Shown here in pieces: positions 46,071 through 58,600 of a stretch of 64,000 nt of DNA; the first letter of the stretch is position 1; every line of letters starts with the position of its first letter. The translations under genes were made by a program, and so were the position numbers. Source of the stretch: Artemia franciscana (Eukaryota > Arthropoda > Branchiopoda > Anostraca > Artemiidae). The notes beneath the pieces are model-generated. The model searched no databases. It was not told the origin of the DNA and saw only the letters and a program-made list of their open reading frames with translations. Where the stretch lies: assembly GCF_032884065.1 (NCBI RefSeq), contig NC_088872.1, positions 3,782,001 to 3,846,000 on the forward strand, in the 5' to 3' direction.

Positions 46071-47290
46071 ATCTAGAAAAAATTTTGGGGGAGGCACTGG
46101 ACCAAGGGTGCCAATGTGACTCGAGATGGGCACCAAAATGACAAGTTTATTTCAAAAAAGGTTAAAAAGAACGGAATAAGGGTGCCAGAAAACACAATCT
46201 GAAGATGAAGATCTAGCAAGCAACTTTAATTATATGATTAATTTTTCCTGAAAACGAGGTTTATCTTATAATTTTATGGCGAAATGATTCGTAAATTAAA
46301 AGTTTCATGTCTGAATCTCTAACAGATCAAGAGCAAAATCTTGGGCGTGAAGGCCAATGGACCAAAGGCGCCAATGTGACTCAAGGTGGGCACCAAATTG
46401 ACAAGTTTATCTTAAAAAAGATTAAAAAAAAGAAAAAGAACGGAATCAGTGTGCCAGAAGTGTCTTGAGGGGAGGGTCAGCGCCTTTGACCCCATAGATC
46501 TGTTCCTGGCCTAAATTTATTTCAACTCTTTCATTCATCTAATTTCAACCTAATTAGCAATATAGTTAAAATAAATAGATAGATAAATTTATTCACACGA
46601 AAGGCCTATTGTGCCATTCCCTATTTAATTAGTCACAAAACTAAAATTAATGATTTTGAGGATGGAGGGGGTTTATTATTAGTCAAAAATTACCTTTAGA
46701 TTTCCAGGTGTTTTCGGATATTTTACCAAAATATCCGGAAATATCCTTCGATCCCCTTGTATATTCAGCCATCAGTCTTCGCCTCTTATCCATTCTGTGC
46801 TCGTGTCCAGATTTTTTATTTTCATCCATTCTAACTTTCAGCTACAAGGCTACTATTCAATATGTCATTGTTAATAGACAAATAGCTATAACTGTGTTAC
46901 CACGTTTATGAAACGTGTTGAAGATACCACTTTTACCTTCAACAAGTATCTCCATTTTTGTGAAATAAGGGAAAGTTCCATGTTCGTACACAAATCTTTA
47001 CAGCAATCAAAGATTTTTACACCAATTTGGCAGATATCCATACTGAACCAGCCGAAGATAAATAATTTTTGTTCGGTTTAAGTTTCAACTTTGCTCTTTC
47101 CATTCATAGGAAAGCTTTGCTTTCTGTTGTTAATTGGGTAAATCACCTACTAATAATTGATCAAATTGACAAGTTTACTTAAAAAAAGAGTAAGAAAAGA
47201 AAAGAGAACGGAATGCGAATGATGGTGCCAGGAAAATCTTGGGGGGCCTTAGTCTCCTCTTGACCCCCCCCCCCGGGGTCCACCCCTGGT
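46071..47290. repeat. Cluster of a dispersed repeat with CACCAAATTGACAAGTTTAT blocks
   Basis: GGGCACCAAAATGACAAG, a run of As and AAAGAACGGAAT then GTGCCAG occur at about 46120, 46380 and 47160. The GGCAGATCTAGAAAA start and the GATCTGTTCCTGG end at about 46065 and 46500 may bound one element. Class unknown. Confidence 0.6.
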
Positions 47291-47304
47291 CCCACTTATA
47301 CATT

Positions 47305-47984
47305 ATTGGCATAACCGGTTATTATACCATAAGCCTTTCACGTACTTATTCAGGTCATGACAATTATATAAATAAATGTTTTAGGAATACATCACAGGAA
47401 TACATCATTCAAGTAATCGGTTACAATCCATGTAACAATTTGGGTAGATGACCAACATATTCATGTTAGGACATGATTAATAGACGTTCATGGAGTAACA
47501 GGGCAGACTTTCTATACTACAGAGGGTACATTACTGTTGCATACTACCATGAGAACTTCATTTGTATACATACCAGAGGCCCTAGCAACCAGCCATAGCA
47601 ACTAGATCTAATATAAGGCTGGATTATCATCATCTTCGTGGGAATGAGTGCTTATATCAACACTTATTTTAGAAGGAAAGTACGGTTATCCATATCCCAA
47701 CCATCAAGGCCCCAAATGTCCCTCCTCAACCCAGCTTTTTGCCCCCTTTTTACACTTATTTTCTTAAGTTTATTTTTTTGACAGTAATTTTTTCAACTTT
47801 TTTCATTTCTTAAAATAGAATAAAATATATTTAAAACAAAAAAAGTCACTTGTGATAATTTCGAAAAATAAAATGAATAAAATGCGGATATGGTAGTCGT
47901 GATTTTTCTTATTAGAAAAACAACGTTTATAGTGACATTTTTTCCTGATTTTTTTTATTGGGAGGGGTACGCATAAAGATGAAC
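47305..47984. repeat. Foldback element, left outer arm
   Basis: Pairs with 55330-55962. It holds about 90 bp (near 47465-47555) with no partner on the right, so one arm has gained or lost sequence. Confidence 0.8.
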
Positions 47985-48004
47985 TTAATAAAGTTGTATA
48001 TATT

Positions 48005-48590
48005 TCAAGCGACAATACGACTGCCCTATAAAGCTATACAATAAAGCTTTTTGAAGAGTATTTCTTATTAAAGGAGATGCAATTAGTTGTATATATTTTA
48101 AGAAATGATACGACAGCCCTATGAGGAAAATGATACAATCAGTCTTTTTAAAAGTATTACTTAGTATTGGTGTATATATATAGTCAAAATTAGAAAAGTC
48201 GTATATACTTTAAGCGATGAAACGACAGCCCTATGAGGGAAATGATACAATAAACCCTTTTGAAAAGTATTGCTTAGTATTGGGGCATGCATAAACTCAA
48301 AATAATGAAGTCAAATATGTTTTAAACGATTATGCAACATCCCTATGAGGGAAAAGATACAATAATGCCTTTGAAGAGTATTGTTTAGTATTGGGGTTTG
48401 CATAAAGTTGAAATTAATGAAGTCGTCTATATTTAAGGCAATGACCCGTTAGCCCTATGAAGGGAATGATACAATAAAGCCTTTGAAGAGTTTTGTTTTG
48501 TATTGGGGTATGCATAAAGTCAAAATTAGTTAAGTTGTATATATTTTAAGTGATGATACAATAGCCCTGTGAGGGTAAATAATGCAATAA
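48005..48590 (+). repeat. Foldback element, left 112-bp tandem array
   Basis: The CCCTATGAGG landmark occurs at 48117, 48229, 48341, 48453 and 48565, exactly 112 bp apart each time, although the units themselves differ at many sites. A partial unit precedes them. Confidence 0.95.
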
Positions 48591-51500
48591 AGCCTTAATT
48601 GGTGACGGAGTATCAAAAAATTAATAGAAAAGCACTTTTGCATACACTTTTGACTAAAACAAACTCAGCTACTTGGTAAATTCCAAGCCTTTTCATTAAA
48701 AAAATCAATAAAAGCTCCTTTGCATGGAATAAAACACAGTTAGTAGGTAAATTCCAAGTCATTTAATTGGTGACTGGGTATAAGAAAATTAATAGAAAAT
48801 CAGTTTTGTATGGAACAAACTCAGCTAGTAGGTAAATTCCGAATGTCTTTGTCACTGACTGAGCATCAAAAATCTGATAAAAGCAGTTTTGACTACAATA
48901 AACTGAGGCAGTTTATTAAATCCAACCGCCTTAGTTGCTGACTGAGTATCAAAAACCTAATAAAAGCCCTTTTGACTACAGTAAACTCAGCTACTTGGTA
49001 AATTCCAAGTCTTTACATTGGTAACCGGATATCAAAATATCAACAGAAAGGTAAATTTGCATGGAAACAAACTGAGCTAGTAGGTAAATTCTGAATATCT
49101 TAAATTGCTGACTGGGGATCCAAAATCGAATAGAAGCTCTTTTGACTACAATAAAGTGACGGGACCTGATAAATTCTGAGTGCTGCAGCTACTGACAGAG
49201 TGCCGAAAAAATTAATAAAAGTACTTTTGCTTACAACAAACTCAGCTTGTAGGTAAATTTGGAGTGTCTTAGTTCTTGACCGAGTACCGAAAATTAAATA
49301 AAAGCACTTTTTACTACAATAAACTAAGGTGTTTGATAAGTTTTGAGCGTTTTAGTTTCTTCATGCGTACTGAAAAATTAATAAAAACTCTTCTGACTAC
49401 AACAAACTCATCTACTGAGTGAATCCCAACTGGTTTAGTTTCTGGATTAGTACCAAAAAATAATAAAAGCACTTTGCATGGAACAAACTCAGCTAGTAGG
49501 CAAATTCTGTATTTTTAATTGGTGACTGAGTATCAACAAAAATAATAAAAAGCACGTTTGCATACAACAAACTAAGCTAGTAGGTAAATTCGGAATGTCT
49601 TAGTTGCTGACTGAATAAAGAAAATTTAATAAAACTACAATAAAACTACAAAACTTAATAAACTACAATAAACTAAGGTAGTTAATAAATTCTGAGTGTT
49701 TTATTTGCAGGATGAGTACTAAAAAATAATGAAAGCACCTTTGACTAAAACAAATTCAGCTATTTGGTAAATTCCGAGTATTTTAAATGGGGACTTAGCA
49801 TCAAAAACAATTGACAGAAAAGCACTTTTGCTTGGGAAAAAACTAAGATAGTAGGATAGCTTTGAATTTTTTACTCCTGACTGAGAATCAAAAATCTAAT
49901 CAAAGAACTTTTGACTACTATAAACTGAGGCGACTTGATAAATTTTGAGTGTTGTAGTTACTGACAGAATACCAAAAAATTAATGGAAAAGTACTTTTGC
50001 ACGGCACAAAATCAGCTAGTAGGTAAATTTCAAATGTCTTAGTTGCAGACTGCGCATCAAAAATTTAGTTAAAGCACTTTTGAGAACAATAACCTGAAAG
50101 AGTTTAAAAACTCCAAGTTTTGTAGTTTTGTAGCTACTTGGTAGATTTCGAGGCCTTCAATAGGTACTGGGTATCAAAAATTTAATATAAAGCCATTTTT
50201 GCATGGAGCAAACTTAGATAGTAGGTACATTCCGAATGTCTTAGTTTCTGATTGAGCATTAAAAATCTAGTAAAAGCACTTTTGACTACGATAAGCTGAG
50301 AGGAGCTCATTAGTTTCGATGATAAATTTCGAACGTCTTAGTTGATGAGGACGCATCAATCAAAAATCTAATGAAAACCCTTTTGTCTACAATAAACTGA
50401 GGGACTTGATAAATTTCGAATGTTGTGGGTGTTGAAAGAGTACCAAAAAATTAATAAAAACACTTTTGACTACAACGAATTTAGCGACATGGTAAATGTC
50501 AAGTCTTTTAATTGGTGACTGGATATTTTTTAATAAAAGCCCTTTTGCATGGAAAAAAACTCAGTTAGAAGGTAAATTCTGAATCTTATCTGGTGTCTGA
50601 GCGTCATAAATCATTAAAAATCACTTTTGTATATAACAAACTCAGCTAGTAGGTAAATTCGGAATTTCTTAGTCGCTGACTGAGCTTCAAAATTCCAATC
50701 AAAACACTTTTGACTACAATAAACTGAGGGGACTTGATAAATTCTGATTGTTTTAACTTCTGGCAGGGTGCCCAAAAAACACTTTTGACTGCAACAAACT
50801 GAGATACTTGGTAAGTTTCCTTTAATTGGTGACTGGGTATCAGGAAACTAAAAGAAAAGCACTTTTGCATGGAACAAGCTCAGATAGTAGGCACATTCTG
50901 AATGTGTTAATTGCTGGCTGAGGGTCAAAATCTAAGAAAAGTGCTTTTGACTAAAATAAACAGAGGAGACTTGATAAATTCCGCGTGTTATAGTTGCTGA
51001 CAGAATACCAAAAATTAATAAAAGCACTCTCGACTACAACCGAATCAGATACTTGGTAATTTCCAACTCTTTTAATTGGTGACAGCTTATTAACAAATTT
51101 GATAATAACACTTTTGAGTACAATAAACTCAGCTAGTAGGTAAATTCTTAGACTCTTTATTTGGGAACGAGTATCAAAAACAAATAAAATAAAACCATTT
51201 TTGCATTAAACAAACTCATCCAGCAGGTAGATCCAGAGTGTCTTAATTGCTGACTGAGTATCAAAAATTTAGTAAAAGCCCTTTTGATTACAATAAACTG
51301 AGGTAGTTGATAATTTATAGGTGTTTTAGTTGCGGGTTGAGCATAGCACTAATATTAATAAAATATTAACAAAAAACCACTTTGATAAAAAGCACATATT
51401 AGTAAAAGCACTTTGGGCTATAGTACACTTAGCTACTTGGTTAATTCCAAGTCTTTTAATTCATGTTTGATTGTAAAAATAATAAAAGACGCTTTTGCTT

Positions 51501-52935
51501 AGAACAAACTGAACTAGTAGGTAAATTCTAAGTGTCTGAGCAGCTGACAGAGGATCAAAAACTTAACAAGAGCACTTTTAACTACAATAAACTAAGGGAG
51601 TTAAGAAATTCTGAGTGTTTTAGTTGTTCACTAGTTGCCCTTTTGAGTTCAATTAACTCAGCTAGCTCGTAAACTCCCAGTGTTTAAGTTACTTAAATCA
51701 TATAAATAAAAATTTAACAATAGCACTTTTGAGCAAAACAAACTCAAACACTTGATAATTTCCTATTGTCTTATTTGCTTACAGACTATAAAATTTTAAT
51801 CAAACCACTATCGAGTACAATATACTCTGGTAGTTGATATATGTCGTGTGTTCCAATTACTAGCTGAAAACCAAAACATTAATAAAAACATTTTTTAAAC
51901 TGCATCAAACTCATCTATTAGGTAAATTCCGAGTGTATTATTTGCTGACTGAATATCAAAGATTTAATAAAGGTACTTTTGTATACAATAAACTCGAACA
52001 GTAAGTAAATTCTTTGTGTCTTAATTGCTAACTGAGTATCAAAAATTTAATAAGACTTTTGACTACAATAAACTCAGGTAGTTGATTAATTCCGAGTGTT
52101 TTAGTTGCTGGCTGATCACCAAAAAATTAATAAAAGCACTTTTCACTATAACTAGCTCAAGTACTTGGTAAATTTCAAGCTTAAACGGTGATTGAGTATG
52201 AAACAAATAACAAAAAAACACTTTTGCATAAAACAACCTTAGTTAGTAATTAAATTCCGAGTGTATTTGCTGCTGATTGAGCATAAGAAATTTAACAAGA
52301 GCACTTTTGACTACAATAAATTGATAAAGTTGATAAATTCAGAGTGTTTTAGTTGCTGACAGATTATCATAAAAAATTTAATACAAGCAATTCTGAGCAC
52401 AGCCAGCTCAGCTAGCTGGAAAATGCCGAGTTTTTTAGTTACTGACAGTGCATCAGAAAATTTAATATTAGCACTTTTGAGTACAACAAACTCAGATAAC
52501 TGGTAAATTATGAGTCTTTTAATTGGTGACTGAGTATGCAAAAAGGAAATAAAACACTTTTGCATACAACAAACTCAGCTAGTAGGTAAATTCCAATTGT
52601 CTCATTTGCTGGATGACTATCAAAAACTTAATAAAAGCTCTTTTGAGCGCAATAAACTCAGGTAGTTGATATATTCCGAGTGTTCTACTTATTAGCTTAA
52701 TAAAAAAAACTGATAAAACCACTTTTTAACTGAAACCAACTTATCTACTTGGTAAATTTCTGAGTCTTTAATTGTTGATCGAATACCAAGAAGTTAATAA
52801 AAAGTACTTTTACAAACAGCAAGCTCAACTAGTAGGTAAATTCCGTGGGCCTTAGATGCTAACTGAGCATAAAAAAATAATAAATGTACTCTTGACAGCA
52901 ATAAACTAAGATAATTGACAGATTTCGAATGTTTA
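48591..52935 (+). repeat. Foldback element, left ~84-bp tandem array
   Basis: About fifty degenerate units of the form GTAGGTAAATTCCGAATGTC, TTGCTGACTGAGTATC and AATAAAAGCACTTTTGACTA. Three unit types tend to alternate (GCATGGAACAAACTCAGC, ACTACAATAAACTGAGG, ACTACAACAAACTCAGC). For example the first type recurs at 48831 and 49083, 252 bp apart. Confidence 0.9.
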
Positions 52936-53009
52936 CACACAAAGGACACAAAAGCATGAGGATACGTTACATTAAGGAAACTACTTTTCAGTTAGGATCG
53001 TCTAGGTTT

Positions 53010-53035
53010 GGTTAGCGTGGCCGGCCACACTAACC
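53010..53035. repeat. Palindrome in the centre of the foldback element
   Basis: GGTTAGCGTGGCC faces GGCCACACTAACC with one mismatch and no loop; weaker pairing extends outward on both sides. It lies in the short unique centre (52936-53099). Confidence 0.9.
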
Positions 53036-53099
53036 TAACCTAAAAATCCCTAACTTAAAATTGGTTAACTATCGGTAATGAAAACATTCGTAATTTACA

Positions 53100-54895
53100 A
53101 GCTAGCTGATATTGTTGAACTCAAAAGTGCTTTTATTAATTTTTTATGATGCTCCTTCGTCAACTAAAAAACGCAGACTCTATCAACTCCCTCGGTTTAT
53201 TTTAGTCAAAATTGCACTTATTAAATTTTGATGTTCAGTCAGCAACACAAAAATACGAAATTTGCCTACTAGCTAAGTTTGTTCCATGCAAAAGTGCTTT
53301 TTTAATTGTTTTTTTTATACTCAATCCCCAAGTAAAACAATCGGAATTTACCAAGTAGCTGAATTTGAATTGGTCAAAATTGTTTAAATTAGTTTTTTGG
53401 GGTACTCAGCCAGCAATTAAAACACAGTAAATTTATCATCTGCCTGAGTATATTTTAGTTAAAAGTGCTTTTATTAATTTTTTATACTCACTCAGCAAAT
53501 AAGACACTCGGGATTTACCCGAGTGCTTTATTTAATTCTTTTATGCTCAGTCACCAATTAAATGTCTCAAAATTTACTAGCTAGCTGAGTTTGTTGCACT
53601 CAAAAGTGTTATAATCAAATTTTTTGATAAGGTGTCACCAATTAAAAAACCTGGAATTTACCAAGTAGCTGAGTTTGTTGTAGTCAAATGAATTTTTATA
53701 AATTTTTAGTTATTCTATCAGCACCCACAACACTCGGAATTCATCAAGTCCCCTCTGTTTATTGTAGTCGAAAGTGCATTTATTACATTCCAAAACTCAG
53801 TCACTTTATTTGGTTCATTTGGAATATACCTACTATCTGAGTTTGTTCCATGCCAATGTTCCTTTCTATTAATTTTTGATACCCAGTCACCTATTAAAAG
53901 ACTAAAAATTAATCAAGTATCTGAGTTTGTTTTAGTCAAAAGTACTATTATTATTTTTTGGTTCTCAGCCACCAGCTAAAACACTCAGAATTTATCAAGT
54001 TCCTTCGTTTTATTGTGCTCAAAAGTACTTTTATTAGAATTTTGATGCTTGATCAGCAACTTGGAAAGCTCGAATTCACCTACTAGCTGAGTTTGTCGTA
54101 TGCAAATAAAGAAAGCGGTTTTTTTATATACCCAGTCACCACTTTAAGGACTTGGAATATACAAATTAGCTGAGTTGGTTGCTGTCATAGGTGCTTTATT
54201 AATACTCCTTGGTACTCTATCGGCCGCTACAACAATCAGAATTTATGAACTCCCTCAGTTTATTGCAGTCAAAAGTGTTTTTATCACATTTTTAATGAAC
54301 GGTCAGCAACTAAGACATTCAGAATTTACATTCTAGTTGAGTATCTTCAATGCTATAGTGCTCTTAAATTATTTATTTGGTGTTCTGTCAGTAAAAACAA
54401 CACTAAGAATTTATCACGTCCCCTCAGTTTATTTAAGTCCAAAGTGCTTTTACTAGATTTTGATGCTCAATCACCAACTAGGACATTCATAATTTATCTG
54501 CTATCTGAGTTGGCTCCTTGCAAAAGTGTTTTTCTGTTAATTGTTTTGACACCCAGTCACCAATTAAAAAACTTGGAATTTACCTACTAATTGAGTTTGT
54601 TCCATGCAAAGGTGGTTTAATTAATTTTTTGATACCCAGTCACTAATCAAAAGACTTATAACTTACCAAGAAAATGGGTTTGTTGTAGTCACAAGTGAAA
54701 TGTTAATTTTGTTGGTTCTCTGTTAGCAATTAAAAATCTCGTATTTTATCAATTCCCACAGTTTATTGCGGTCAAATGAGTTTTTATTAAATTTTTGATG
54801 CTCAGTTAGCAACTAAAACACTCGGAAATTAAGTACGAGCAAAGATTGTTCGTGCAAAAGTGCTTTTCTGTTAAATTTTTGATACTCAGTCACCA
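53100..54895 (-). repeat. Foldback element, right ~84-bp tandem array
   Basis: Reverse complement of the left array: TTTTGATGCTCAGTCAGCAA, GAATTTACCTACTAGCTGAG and CAAAAGTGCTTTTATTAA recur. Fewer units than the left arm. Confidence 0.9.
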
Positions 54896-54899
54896 AAAA

Positions 54900-55325
54900 A
54901 GGCTTTATTACATCATTTGCCTCATAGGACTTATGTATCATCACTTAAAATATACATGAATTTATTAATGTTATCCCAATACTAAACAATACTCTTTAAA
55001 AGGTTTTATTGTATAATATCCCGCTTAGGGATGTCGTATCATCGTTTAAAATATATTTGACTTTATTAATTTCAAATATTAATATTAATTACCTTTAATT
55101 ATTTTAAGGGTTTATTGTATCATTTTATGCATACTCCAATACTAAGGAATACTCTTCAAAAAACTTTATTGTATCATTTCCCTCATAAGGCTTTCTTGTC
55201 ATCGCTTAAAATATATACAACTTTATTAATTTCAGGTTTATGCATAGTCCAATACTAAGCAATACTCTTCAAAAGGATGTATTGTAACGTTTTCCTCATA
55301 GGGCTAGCGTCTCGTCACTTGGAAT
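54900..55325 (-). repeat. Foldback element, right 112-bp tandem array
   Basis: CCTCATAGG-type landmarks near 54920, 55021, 55181 and 55294; the last pair is 113 bp apart, while a local loss and gain disturb the others. Confidence 0.85.
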
Positions 55326-55329
55326 ATAT

Positions 55330-55962
55330 ACGACTTTTTCAATTGGCCCCAAAAAATTATAAGTAAAAAAAAGAAAATAAAATGTCACTTCAAACATTGT
55401 TTTTGTAATAAGAAAAATCAAGACTAACATGTCTATATTTTTGAATTTCATATTTCAAAAATATCATCAGCGATTTTTTTTTTGTTTTATGTATATTTTA
55501 TGCCATTTTAAGACATGAAAAAAAGTTAAAAAAATCGACACGTAAGAAAAAAAATTTAATGTAAAAAAAGTTAAAATAATAATTTTTTTAAAAAAGAGCA
55601 AAAAAAGGGAGCAAATGATTGGGCAGGGAGGGGTATTTGGGGCCTTGGAGGTTGATACATGGATAACCAGACGTTTCTCCTAGAAGAAGTGTTGATATAA
55701 GCACTCATTCCCATGAATATGATGATAATCCAGGCTTATATTGGATCTGGTTGCTATGGCTGGTTGCTAGGGCCTCATGTATGTATGCAAATGAAATTAT
55801 TATGACATGAATATGTAGGTCTTTCACCCAAATCGTTACATGGATAGTAACCGGTTGTGCGAATGATTTATTCCTGTGATCTATTTCTAAAAAATTTATT
55901 CATATAATTGTTATGACCTGAATATAGGTCAAAGGCTTTTGGTTTTGTAACTAGTTATGCTA
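55330..55962. repeat. Foldback element, right outer arm
   Basis: Reverse complement of the left outer arm, ending near AACTAGTTATGC, the partner of GCATAACCGGTTAT at 47310. Confidence 0.8.
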
Positions 55963-57309
55963 AAGAGGTACACGTCTGACGTATTATCCTTCTGCTACTC
56001 CTAAAAAAAGTTAAAACTATGCTTTTGTTAATACAGAATAGGCTAAAGGGGATGTCTTGTATTTCATGATAATGTGACTACTACCATTAGTATTAACAAC
56101 ACACTGCGGCGCCAAGCCACCGGAACTCTACACAAATGCTCACACTCCTCTCTCAACCCATTCTATTCAAAGATTCCCCAAGGTACAGATCTCTATACCC
56201 TTCCAGGGTTCCAGGGGTACAGCTCTAGCATTTATAGCTGGGGGGCAAAAGGGGTCTAAATCCGGAGATTAAAGGGGCACGGGCTATGTAATAATTTTTT
56301 CACCGTATTTTTGGTTGAAAGTGCCCCCCTTACCCCCAACCGATAATGCTGCTTCTATTTTTACCTTTTCCCACGAGCCTCCAATTTCCTAAGAGAATAA
56401 TTTAGAATCTCCTTTCATCCCATTTGGTTGGCCCAAGGTGGAAAGCCAAAAAAAGCAGCCCTCGACAATCGCTCATCCTTTATCGGTAACATTTGGCCTA
56501 GCCATCCTAAGTTCCTAACATCTCTTTTATTATAGCAATAAAAGTTGGGATTGGGCCCCATTTTTCGTATGACTTATTGTTTGACATACAGACAGTCAAA
56601 TGGGCATGTAAGACTATCTTTAGACAATTCCACTAGAAAACAATTAACGAATCTTCCACTGACTTTTAAAGTTGTTTCATAGCCACACTTGGCCACTATT
56701 ATAACAGTGGTTTCCGAAATCCCAATCTTTATTCACAGATTTATCTTTCTATTTTCCAAAACTCTAAGATAAATAATAGACTTAAAGTCTATCATTTAAG
56801 ACATGTTTAGAGTAAAGGATGGGGTGTCAACTAAAGAAAAGTGATTCTCTGCTTAAAACTTATTGTGCTTTTCATTCAGCCTCATCCTCCACGCCATATC
56901 CTTGGTTCACACAATTTATACCTCTTTGGGAATGGATAAGAGGTATCGTAGCTCAGGGTGATTTTAAGCATGGGAGTGACTTGACGTCAAAAGTGAAAAA
57001 GAAAAGATTTGTAATTACCTGGTTGCCAAACTATGCCTTATAGAGACTCTCGAAATAGCATAAAATAAAGGTTTAGTTTTGAGTAATTATATGAGATTGT
57101 CTAATTAAAATTTTGAAGTCCTTAGGGGTTTTATTAGCAGGGGCTGCAAAAATGTTCTGTATGGATTTGTCAAATAAAATTATATTATCATTCGTGCTTA
57201 TACATTACTTGTAGTGAGTTGAATGGCTATGAACAGTCCCATACATTGGAAATAGCCAAAAGTAAAGGACTGAGGGTAGTATCACTAGTCAGAAATTAAA
57301 AAAAAAAAA
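55963..57309. other. No gene recognised
   Basis: Less AT-rich at 56080-56480 but without a recognisable coding frame, RNA or repeat. Confidence 0.4.
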
Positions 57310-58203
57310 ATTGAATCACAGAATTATTAAAGCATTATTAAAAAGAACAAAGAAAAAGTAAATATAAAAAAGTTTTTCCAACTGGAAGTAAGGAACAGCA
57401 TTAAAACTTAAAACAAACAGAAATTATTATTCATATGATGGGCTCACCTCCTCCTAATACCTTGCTCTTTACGCTAAAGTATTTTTAAGTAATTTCAACT
57501 ATTTATTCTACGGCTTTTGTGATTGAGGGGTCATTCTTAATGAATTGTGACAAGTTTTAGCTTTAGTGTAAAGAGCGAGGTACTGACAAGGGGGTGAACC
57601 CCCACATATATGTACTAAAAACATGAGAATACAAAAGTTCGTTACGTAAGCTAATTTATAAGTTACGTGTATCTTTTACTAACAAAAACATTCGTTAAAA
57701 ATTAAAAGTTCTAGTCGCCTTTTTAAGTAACCAAAAGATCGGTGGGCAACTAGGCTTCCTCCCCCGCTCCTTTTTTATCAAAATCATTCGATCAAAACTA
57801 TGAGAAAGCCATTTAGCCAAAAAAAAATAAATATGCGAATTTCGTTTTAACTATTCCCTGCGGAGAGCCAAAATCGAAATATGTATTGATTCGAAACGTT
57901 CACAAATTAAAAAAAAGAAACAATTTTTTTTAACTGAAAGTAAGGAAAGACATTAAAACTTAAAACGAAGAGAAATTATTTCGTATATGGGAGGGGCTGC
58001 TTCTTCATCAACGCCCCGCTCTTTACTCTAAAGTTTTTTACTGTTTTAAAAAGTAGAGTTGAGAGAAAGAGTCAAACTTTAGCGTAAAGAGCGGGGCGTT
58101 GATGAGGAATCAGCCCCTTTCATATACGAACTAATTTCTGTTCATTTTAAGTTTTAATGTCGCTCCTTACTTTCAGTTAAAAAACTTGTTTTTTTTATTT
58201 AAT
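57310..58203 (+). mobile_element. Family P element, 3' half
   Basis: Starts in the middle (AACTGGAAGTAAGGAACAGC), keeps module X' (near 57690-57820) and the palindrome, and ends TTTATTTAAT. Closest to the copy at 25441 (same arm type and same loop orientation). Confidence 0.85.
57906..58203. repeat. Family P palindrome 6
   Basis: The arm core GCTTCTTCATCAACGCCCCG pairs with CGGGGCGTTGATGAGGAATC. The loop is in forward orientation. Confidence 0.9.
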
Positions 58204-58600
58204 CTTGACAAAAATCACACTATCTGATTTAACATATCACGGAACCCCGCTGCAGAAGTTTCAAGTTCCTATCTAAAATAACAGAGAATTTTCTCTTTTC
58301 TGACAGAAGAAAGATTACGGATACGTGTTAACGGAAGTTAAAGGGTTTAGTGCCCTTTTTAGGTAACAAAAAGATGAGAGGAAAGCTATCCCCTCCCATT
58401 CCACTTTTTCCCCAAAGACATCCGATCAAAAATTCGAGATAGCCATTAGGTTCAGGCTTCGCAATTTGACCATGGTTTACGTCTTGTATTCATTATTGGA
58501 AATATATACAAAAAATTTCCACATGGAAATTTCATGGGGTGGGAGGACTTTACACAAGGAACATTTTTAATTGAGATAAAAGTTTCCAGGGGATGCTCAC
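58204..58600 (+). mobile_element. Family P fragment, diverged
   Basis: An internal part (AATCACACTATCTGATTTAA, TTAGTGCCCTTTTTAGGTAA, CATCCGATCAAAAATTCGAG) abuts the previous copy's 3' end. The right boundary is vague. Confidence 0.6.

Larger units (their letters stand above)
47305..55962. mobile_element. Foldback-type element, ~8.7-kb inverted repeat
   Basis: The left half reads inward as: outer unique arm (47305-47984), 112-bp tandem array (to about 48590), ~84-bp tandem array (to about 52935). After a small unique centre, the right half repeats the same three blocks in reverse complement: ~84-bp array (53100-54895), 112-bp array (54900-55325), outer arm (55330-55962). The outer arms match over long stretches, for example CCCTAGCAACCAGCCATAGC on the left with its reverse complement near 55755. 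The arms are unequal: the inner array is about 4.3 kb left and 1.8 kb right. No transposase or other open frame is present. Long inverted arms made of internal tandem repeats are the hallmark of Foldback/Galileo elements; assignment to that group is inference. Confidence 0.8.

Noticed and set aside
53026-53045. CTAACCTAACCTAAA in the foldback centre resembling arthropod telomere repeat (CCTAA)n
   Set aside because: Only two to three units, better explained as the outer part of the central palindrome.
48591-54895. Regular repeats suggestive of a CRISPR array
   Set aside because: Units are contiguous, diverged, ~84 bp long without unique spacers, and the host is a eukaryote.
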